64,000 nt of DNA. Origin: Micromonospora sp. Llam0 (GTDB taxonomy: Bacteria > Actinomycetota > Actinomycetes > Mycobacteriales > Micromonosporaceae). The stretch is from NCBI RefSeq assembly GCF_003751085.1, contig NZ_RJJY01000001.1:620001-684000 (forward strand), written 5' to 3'. Made by a program: the position numbers and the translations under genes. Of this stretch, positions 58,937 to 64,000 are shown piece after piece. Each line of letters opens with the position of its first letter. Position 1 is the stretch's first letter. The notes under the pieces are model-generated. The model did no database searches. It saw nothing but the letters and a program-made list of their open reading frames with translations, and was not told the origin of the DNA.

Positions 58937-59611
58937 TCAGGCTGCTCCGGCGCTGGCGGTGGCGAGCTTGACCCCGAAGCCGAGGAACAGGGCGCCCACC
59001 CCGCTGGTGACCGTCGCGGCGAGCCGGCGCCGCTGCCGGAACTGCATCGCCAGGTACGTCCCGGTGAAGATCAGCACGGTCAGGTAGATGACGCTGAACA
59101 GCTGGGCGATCGCGCCGAGCAGCAGGAACGACAGCGCCGGGTACGGGTACGCCGGGTCGACGAACTGGATGAAGAACGACACGAAGAACAGGATCGCCTT
59201 CGGGTTCAGCAGGCTGATCACCGTCGCCCGCCGGAACGGACGACGGACCGCCGCCGGCTCGGCGGCGTCCACCAGCCGGGGCGCGGCCGGGTCGTCACGT
59301 TGTCGCCAGCGCCGCCAGGCACCACGGAACATGGTGACACCGACATAGCCGAGGTACGCCGCCCCGGCGTACTTGATCACGGTGAACACCGCCGGATGGG
59401 TGTTGAGCAGGGAGGCGACCCCGGCTGCGGAGAGCACCATCAGCACCGTGTCGCCGAGGAAGACGCCGCCGGCCGCCCGGTAGCCGTGCCGCACGCCGCG
59501 CCGGGCGGCGGTGGACAGGACGAACAACGAGTTCGGCCCGGGCAGCAGGATGATCGCCACGGTGCCCAGGACGTACGTCCAGATGTCGGTGATGCCCAGC
59601 ATGGGGGACAT
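58937..59611 (-). CDS. leuE: LysE/RhtB family exporter, LeuE-like
   Basis: A 224-residue inner-membrane exporter with six helices. The N-terminal LGTVAIILLPGPNSLFVLS and GYRAAGGVFLGDTVLM match the leucine exporter LeuE closely; LLNPKAILFFVSFFIQFVD is the family's second hallmark. It exports amino acids such as leucine. ATG 59611 (MSPMLG) or ATG 59602 can be the start; neither has a strong ribosome site. It follows the convergent CNNM gene across a short spacer with a duplicated GCTCCGGCGGTCAG. Confidence 0.88.
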   Translation of the reverse strand: MSPMLGITDIWTYVLGTVAIILLPGPNSLFVLSTAARRGVRHGYRAAGGVFLGDTVLMVLSAAGVASLLNTHPAVFTVIKYAGAAYLGYVGVTMFRGAWRRWRQRDDPAAPRLVDAAEPAAVRRPFRRATVISLLNPKAILFFVSFFIQFVDPAYPYPALSFLLLGAIAQLFSVIYLTVLIFTGTYLAMQFRQRRRLAATVTSGVGALFLGFGVKLATASAGAA

Positions 59612-59654
59612 CCTGCTACCTGGACCAGCGGCCGGGCGAGGGATATTCGGCCGG

Positions 59655-60347
59655 TCAGGGTGTGCGCTTCGGCACCGTGTCCGGGTATGTCGGGGCGGTG
59701 GCCGCTGGCGCCGCGGCGGTGAGGTAGCTCGGCACCGCCCGGGTGACTCCGGCGGCGGACCGCGGCGGGTCGGCGACGGTGCGCAACGGCAGCACCCCGG
59801 CCCAGTACGGCAGCGCCAGGTCGGCCTGCTCGTCGACGGGGTCACCGGCGCGGACCTTGACCGACACCTCGTCGAGAGCGACGGCGAGCACCGCTGTCTG
59901 CGCGAGTTCCCGGTTCGTCGGCGGCCGGCTGTCCGCGACCCGGCCCGGGGCCGCCTTGTCGATCAGGGCGTCGAGTGCCCGCCGCTTGTCGGCCGGGTCG
60001 CTGACCAGCCGGGCGGTGCCGTGCACGACGACTGATCGGTAGTTGGCACTGTGATGCGCCTGGGCGCGGGCGTAGACCAGCCCGTCGAGCAGGGTGACGG
60101 CCACACAGACGGCGAGCCCTTTCCGGTCGCGGGCGGCCAGCAGGGGGGTGCTCGCGGTGGAGCCGTGCAGGTACAGGGTCTCGTCGACGCGTACGTGCAG
60201 GGTGGGCAGTGCCCGAGGCGCGCCGTCGACGACGAACGCCAAGCAGCAGTGGTACGCCTCGTCGAGGATGCGGTGTGCCTCGGTGCGCTGGTAGGTGACC
60301 CGGTTGAGGTGTCGGGCGGCGGTGGTCCGGGCGGTGGCGGGATACAT
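59655..60347 (-). CDS. Pyridoxamine 5'-phosphate oxidase-like FMN-binding protein
   Basis: A 230-residue protein of the split-barrel flavin fold. HLNRVTYQRTEAHRILDEAY, CCLAFVVDGAPRALPTLHVR, LYLHGSTAS and ANYRSVVVHGTARLV are the typical strands of the PNPOx-like/NimA-type family. ATG 60347 is preceded by GGGAG. It is divergent from a MocR regulator with two shared binding boxes, the usual layout for a MocR and its target. It could oxidise a B6 vitamer or another small amine; the substrate is not determinable. Confidence 0.88.
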   Translation of the reverse strand: MYPATARTTAARHLNRVTYQRTEAHRILDEAYHCCLAFVVDGAPRALPTLHVRVDETLYLHGSTASTPLLAARDRKGLAVCVAVTLLDGLVYARAQAHHSANYRSVVVHGTARLVSDPADKRRALDALIDKAAPGRVADSRPPTNRELAQTAVLAVALDEVSVKVRAGDPVDEQADLALPYWAGVLPLRTVADPPRSAAGVTRAVPSYLTAAAPAATAPTYPDTVPKRTP

Positions 60348-60360
60348 TTGATCTCCCGAG

Positions 60361-60398
60361 ATTGTTCTAGTACAATTCGATAATTGTGGCAGAACAAT
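60361..60398. promoter_or_regulatory. Two MocR boxes ATTGT-N6-ACAAT
   Basis: Perfect dyads ATTGT-TCTAGT-ACAAT (60361-60376) and ATTGT-GGCAGA-ACAAT (60383-60398) lie in tandem, 22 bp centre to centre (two helical turns), in the 38-bp gap between the divergent genes. The second covers the regulator's own GTG start codon. This suits a dimeric MocR protein that represses itself and controls the flavoprotein gene. Confidence 0.7.
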
Positions 60399-61735
60399 AC
60401 CAGCCGACTGGTGCGACCGCGACCGAGATCTCGGCCAGCGTCGAGACCGGTGTCCGCACTGGTGCGTTGGCACCTGGCGCCCTGCTGCCGGCGGTGCGTG
60501 CGCTCGCCGACGCACTCGAGGTCAGCCCGGCCACCGTCGCGAAGGCGTACCAGGCGCTGCGCCAGCGGGGGATCGTCGACACCGACGGCCGACGCGGCAC
60601 CCGGGTCCGCGCCCGCCCGCCGGTCGCGGTGACCCGGCCCGGCCCGTCCGTGCCGGCCCCGCCGGGCACCCTGGACCTGTCCACCGGTGAGCCGGATCCA
60701 CGGCTGTTGCCGCCGCTGGCGACGCATCTCGCCGCGGTCGCCCGGCAGTTGGCCGACGCCTCGTCCGGGCAGGGTTACGCCGACGCCGGCCTGCTGCCCG
60801 ACCTCGCCGCGCTCGCCGCGGTCCGGTTGGCTGACGACGGCCTGCCGGCCGCCGGTCTCACCGTCACCAGTGGCGCGCTGGACGGGATCGAACGCCTGCT
60901 CGCCGGCAATCTGCGCCCCGGCGACCGGGTCGCGGTGGAGGACCCCGGCTGGGCCAACCTGCTGGACCTGATCGCGGCACTGGGCCTCACCCCGGTGCCG
61001 ATGCCGGTGGACGACCGAGGCCCGACCGAACCCGGCCTGCGGGCGGCGCTGTCCGCCGGTGTGTCCGCCATCGTGGTCACCACCCGGGCGCAGAACCCGA
61101 CCGGCGCCGCCCTGGACGCGGACCGGGCCGACCGGCTGCGACGGCTGCTGCGCGAGACCGACGACGTGCTGCTCATCGAGGACGACCACGCCGCCGAGCT
61201 CTCCGACGGTCCGCCGCACGTGCTGGCCGGCGCGACACCCCGATGGGCGTTCGTCCGCTCCGCCAGCAAGCCGTACGGCCCGGACCTGCGGACAGCGCTG
61301 GTGACCGGCGACGAGACCACGCTGAGCCGGGTTGCTGGTCGGATGCGTATCGGTTCCGGCTGGGTCTCCACGGTCCTGCAGCGGCTGCTCGGACAGTTGT
61401 GGCGCGACCCCTCGGTCGCCGCCACGGTGGCCGAGGCCGGCCGGGCCTACCAGCGCCGTCGGGAGGCGCTGCGGGCCGCGCTCGCCGGCCACGGCGTGGC
61501 CAGCCACGGCAGCAGCGGGATCAACGTCTGGGTGCCGGTGACGGACGAGACCCACGTGGTGACCGCGCTGCAGGCAGCCGGATTCGCCGTCTCGGCCGGA
61601 GCCCGCCACCGGCTACGCAGCGCGCCGGGTATCAGGATCACCGTCAGCGGTCTCGACGAGGACCGGGCCGGCGAGCTCGCCGCGGCGGTACGCGACGCAC
61701 TGCGTCCAGCGGGACTTGCCCGGGTCGGCAGGTGA
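60386..61735 (+). CDS. MocR/PdxR family regulator (GntR HTH plus aminotransferase domain)
   Basis: A 449-residue fusion: a GntR winged helix (residues 12-72, LPAVRALADALEVSPATVAK) linked by a Pro-rich segment to a fold-type I aminotransferase domain. The PLP-anchoring Lys is Lys295 (SASKPYGPD), Asn237 in QNPTG and Asp266 in IEDDH are the other cofactor contacts. MocR proteins sense PLP and regulate vitamin B6 or amine metabolism. GTG 60386 is the only early start and lies inside a binding box. The divergent flavoprotein is the likely target. Confidence 0.93.
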   Translation: MAEQYQPTGATATEISASVETGVRTGALAPGALLPAVRALADALEVSPATVAKAYQALRQRGIVDTDGRRGTRVRARPPVAVTRPGPSVPAPPGTLDLSTGEPDPRLLPPLATHLAAVARQLADASSGQGYADAGLLPDLAALAAVRLADDGLPAAGLTVTSGALDGIERLLAGNLRPGDRVAVEDPGWANLLDLIAALGLTPVPMPVDDRGPTEPGLRAALSAGVSAIVVTTRAQNPTGAALDADRADRLRRLLRETDDVLLIEDDHAAELSDGPPHVLAGATPRWAFVRSASKPYGPDLRTALVTGDETTLSRVAGRMRIGSGWVSTVLQRLLGQLWRDPSVAATVAEAGRAYQRRREALRAALAGHGVASHGSSGINVWVPVTDETHVVTALQAAGFAVSAGARHRLRSAPGIRITVSGLDEDRAGELAAAVRDALRPAGLARVGR

Positions 61736-61806
61736 GGTACGCGGGCCGTACCCGGACCGGTCAACCCAGGCGCACCGGTCAATTCGCAACCGGGTAGGAA
61801 GGACCC

Positions 61807-62502
61807 GTGACCGTGCACGAAACCACCGTCGGAGCCGCTGGGTACGTCCCCACCGGTGCCCGTAGCCTCGCCGACCTGCGCGCTGCCGCCCCCGGTTGCC
61901 AGGGATGCGAACTGCATCAGCCCGCCAGCCAGGTGGTCTTCGGTCGGGGCAACCCCGATGCCCGGGTGGTGATGGTCGGCGAGCAGCCCGGGGACGTCGA
62001 GGACCGCCAGGGGCTGCCGTTCGTCGGCCCGGCCGGCCGGCTGCTGCGCCGGGCGGTGGACGACGCCGGGATCCCGGTCGACCAGATCTATCTGACCAAC
62101 GCGGTGAAGCACTTCCGCTTCGTGTCGCGCGGCGGTCGACGAATTCACCAGACCCCGGACCGGGTGCACATCGTGGCCTGCCGGCCCTGGCTGGTCGCCG
62201 AGTTCGCGATGCTGCGCCCGGACGTCGTCGTGGTGCTCGGCGCGACCGCGGCCCGGGCACTGCTCGGCCCGGCGTTCCGGGTGACCCGCTCGCGTGGCGT
62301 ACCGCTGCCGTGGCCGGCCTCGGCCGAACGGGCCGAGGAGTTTCCGGTGGGCCCGGCGCAGCTGGTGGCCACGATCCATCCCTCGGCGGTGCTGCGCGCC
62401 GACGACCAGCAGATCGCCTTCCGAGGGCTGGTCACCGACCTCGGCGTCGTCCGTGGACTGCTCGCCGGTCGGGGCAGCCAGGCCCCGGCGGTACGCCGAT
62501 GA
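61807..62502 (+). CDS. udgX: Uracil-DNA glycosylase UdgX (covalent type)
   Basis: A 231-residue member of the UDG superfamily. Motif [21 protein letters not shown] (58-77) and [10 protein letters not shown] are family 4/UdgX signatures. The UdgX R-loop appears as Arg111-Arg112-Ile113-His114; the equivalent His of M. smegmatis UdgX attacks the deoxyribose after uracil excision and stays covalently bound. Cys31, Cys34 and Cys125 are candidate Fe-S ligands. There is no fourth Cys, and His102 in NAVKHFRF occupies the position of the missing one. GGAAGG precedes GTG 61807. It overlaps the MFS gene by 4 bp. Confidence 0.9.
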   Translation: MTVHETTVGAAGYVPTGARSLADLRAAAPGCQGCELHQPASQVVFGRGNPDARVVMVGEQPGDVEDRQGLPFVGPAGRLLRRAVDDAGIPVDQIYLTNAVKHFRFVSRGGRRIHQTPDRVHIVACRPWLVAEFAMLRPDVVVVLGATAARALLGPAFRVTRSRGVPLPWPASAERAEEFPVGPAQLVATIHPSAVLRADDQQIAFRGLVTDLGVVRGLLAGRGSQAPAVRR

Positions 62503-63839
62503 CCGCGCTCACCGCACCGCCGTCGGTGACCGACCCGCCGCCATCCGGTGACGTCACCCGCATCCAACGCCGTACGCTGCGGCTGCTCGCCGGTACCCAG
62601 ATGATCGGCGGCGTAGGCGTCACCATCGGGATCTCGGTCGGTGGCCTGCTCGCCGCCGAGCTCGGCGGGGTGACCGTCTCCGGCCTGGCGCAGAGCGCCG
62701 CGGTGGTCGGCGGGGCGCTGCTCGCCGTACCCGTGGTCCGGGTCATGAACGGGCACGGCCGCCGACCCGGCCTGGTCTTCGCCTACCTGACGGGTGCGAC
62801 CGGGGCGGTGCTGGTGGTGGCCGCCGCCGCGGTGCGCTGGGTGCCGCTGCTGTTCGTCGGCATGGTCCTGTTCGGCGGGGCGACGACCGCCGGCCTGCAG
62901 GCCCGGTACGCGGCGGTCGACCTCGCCGAGCCGCGCCGTCGGGGCCGGCAGCTGTCACTGGTGGTCTGGGCGACCACGGTCGGCGCGGTGACCGCCCCCA
63001 ACCTTGCCGGGCTGGCCGACCGGTCGGCCAGCGGGGTCGGGTTGCCGCCGCTGGCCGGTCCGTTCGCCGTCAGCACACTGGCGTTCCTGCTGGCCGCGCT
63101 GCTGGTGCTGGTGTTGCTGCGACCGGACCCGCTGCTGACCGCCCGGCGGATCGCCGGTCCCGCCGCGGCGAGCGCCCCGGTGCGGTCCGGCCGGGGCCTG
63201 CGGGCCGGGTCCGGCCGAGGCCTGCGGGCCGGGTCCGGCCGAGGCCTGCGGGCCGCGTTCGCTGTGGTCGCCGTCCGACCCGCCGCCCGGCTCGGTGTCT
63301 GCGCCGTCGCCGTGGGTCACCTGGTGATGGTCGGGGTGATGGCGATGACGCCGGTCCACATCGGGATGGGGCACTCCGGCGACGACCTGTTGCGCACCGT
63401 CGGGCTGGTGCTGAGCCTGCACATCGCCGGGATGTACGGGCTGTCGCCGGTGGTAGGTTGGCTCACCGACCGGGCCGGTCGCCGGCCGGTGATCCTCGGT
63501 GGGGTCGGGCTGCTGCTGGCCGCGTGCGCCGTGGCGGGCACCGCCGGCCACGACCCGGTACGCCTGGTGATCGGGCTGGTGCTGCTCGGGCTCGGCTGGT
63601 CGGGCACCATGGTCGCGGGCTCGACCCTGCTGTCGGAGTCGGTGCCGGTCGACGTCCGTCCGTCGGTCCAGGGCCTGTCGGACCTGGTGATGGGTCTGGC
63701 CGGCGCGTCCGCCGGCGCGGTCAGCGGAATCATCGTCGGGCTGTCCGGTTACGGCGTCCTGACGTTGCTGTCGGCGCTGGCCACGGTGCCGCTGCTGGGG
63801 TTGGTGCTGCGCCCGGTGCCGGCTCCGTCGAAGCGGTAG
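62499..63839 (+). CDS. MFS transporter
   Basis: A 446-residue major facilitator with about twelve helices. GHGRRPGLVFAYL is the loop 2-3 motif A and DRAGRRPVILGGVGLL its counterpart in the second half. The central loop carries three copies of SGRGLRAG from a 24-bp repeat. The substrate is unknown; the sequence has the look of a drug or metabolite exporter. ATG 62499 overlaps the udgX stop (ATGA). Confidence 0.88.
   Translation: MTALTAPPSVTDPPPSGDVTRIQRRTLRLLAGTQMIGGVGVTIGISVGGLLAAELGGVTVSGLAQSAAVVGGALLAVPVVRVMNGHGRRPGLVFAYLTGATGAVLVVAAAAVRWVPLLFVGMVLFGGATTAGLQARYAAVDLAEPRRRGRQLSLVVWATTVGAVTAPNLAGLADRSASGVGLPPLAGPFAVSTLAFLLAALLVLVLLRPDPLLTARRIAGPAAASAPVRSGRGLRAGSGRGLRAGSGRGLRAAFAVVAVRPAARLGVCAVAVGHLVMVGVMAMTPVHIGMGHSGDDLLRTVGLVLSLHIAGMYGLSPVVGWLTDRAGRRPVILGGVGLLLAACAVAGTAGHDPVRLVIGLVLLGLGWSGTMVAGSTLLSESVPVDVRPSVQGLSDLVMGLAGASAGAVSGIIVGLSGYGVLTLLSALATVPLLGLVLRPVPAPSKR
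63186..63257 (+). repeat. In-frame 24-bp triplication in the MFS central loop
   Basis: Three 24-bp units (63186-63209, 63210-63233, 63234-63257) of the form TCCGGCCGAGGCCTGCGGGC plus four bases encode three SGRGLRAG-like octapeptides in the cytoplasmic loop between helices 6 and 7. Only one base differs in unit 1 and one in unit 3. Confidence 0.95.
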
Positions 63840-63848
63840 GGAGGCAGG

Positions 63849-64000
63849 ATGCGGTTGACGGACTTCTGGGGCCGGTTGGACGAGGCGTTCGGGCCCGCGT
63901 ACGCCCGCAGCATCGCCACCGATCAGGTGCTGGCCCAGTTGGGTGGACGCACCATCGCCCAGGCGCTGGCGGCGGGTGAGGAGACGGTGGTGGTCTGGCG
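63849..64000 (+). CDS. DUF3046 protein (5' part)
   Basis: The first 50 residues of a protein beginning MRLTDFWGRLDEAFGPAYAR and containing VLAQLGGRTIAQALAAGEE, the DUF3046 pattern. GGGAGG precedes ATG 63849, 10 nt after the MFS stop. The family is about 65 residues, so nearly all of it is inside the window. In actinomycetes this gene commonly precedes recA-recX (Rv2738c-Rv2737c in M. tuberculosis), which should therefore follow just outside. Confidence 0.85.
   Translation, partial: MRLTDFWGRLDEAFGPAYARSIATDQVLAQLGGRTIAQALAAGEETVVVW

Noticed and set aside
1..64000. CRISPR arrays, tRNA or rRNA genes, transposases, integrases, att sites
   Set aside because: No regularly spaced repeats, no cloverleaf candidates noticed and no mobile-element proteins in any frame.

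Overview
The window is high-GC DNA, densely coded with short intergenic gaps, many GTG starts and many 4-bp ATGA/GTGA gene overlaps. This is typical of an actinomycete. The protein families, and a gene order that parallels the Mycobacterium tuberculosis thyX-dapA-rnj-ftsK-pgsA-clgR-pspA-recA stretch, point to the Actinomycetia, most likely Micromonosporaceae. That family assignment is inferred from the look of the proteins, not measured. I see no tRNA, rRNA, CRISPR array, insertion sequence or prophage.

Region 1 (1-20.3 kb) is a catabolic island. It opens with the end of a branched-chain-type ABC importer (LivH end, LivM, and the lipoprotein binding protein). A thiolase follows, divergent from an operon of two short-chain dehydrogenases, an APH-type kinase, an ACAD10/11-type acyl-CoA dehydrogenase and a TetR. 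Next is a giant LuxR (LAL) regulator. Then comes a TetR-centred regulon: an aldehyde/alcohol dehydrogenase pair on the minus strand, and a plus-strand operon of acyl-CoA dehydrogenase, SDR, acyl-CoA dehydrogenase, MaoC hydratase and acyl-CoA ligase. Together these could import an acid or alcohol, oxidise the alcohol to the acid, activate it with CoA and run beta-oxidation. The kinase/ACAD pair suggests gamma-hydroxy acids. Two near-identical operators in opposite orientation sit on the two promoters around the second TetR gene.

Region 2 (20.3-29.7 kb) is mostly core: YggT, an AlkZ-like DNA glycosylase, a DUF2752 membrane protein, ThyX, DapA and RNase J. It then has a DUF5753/DUF397 regulator pair, a secreted serine protease and a DUF2784 membrane protein. 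Region 3 (29.7-33.6 kb, minus strand) is a tight three-gene operon, YbjN then an HSP90-family chaperone then a repeat-rich protein ending in a YbjN domain. It is the least understood module here.

Region 4 (33.8-41.7 kb) holds FtsK, RimO, PgsA, CinA, ClgR, PspA and a PspA-partner-like membrane protein, that is, chromosome segregation plus an envelope-stress unit. Region 5 (41.6-49.8 kb) has endonuclease VIII, a DUF4142 protein, a CPCC cysteine-rich protein and the giant helicase Lhr on the minus strand, then two small plus-strand genes. Region 6 (50.0-58.9 kb) is a complete Mrp Na+/H+ antiporter operon (A/B fusion, C-G) followed by two CNNM/CorC-type transporters. The first of these is preceded by a short proline-rich leader ORF under a perfect TATAAT. 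Region 7 (58.9-64 kb) has a LeuE exporter, an FMN-binding oxidase-like protein divergent from a MocR regulator with two ATTGT-N6-ACAAT boxes, UdgX, an MFS transporter and the start of a DUF3046 gene, which usually precedes recA.

At least eight genes have a TANNNT -10 hexamer ending 6-8 nt before the start codon, so leaderless transcripts look common here.
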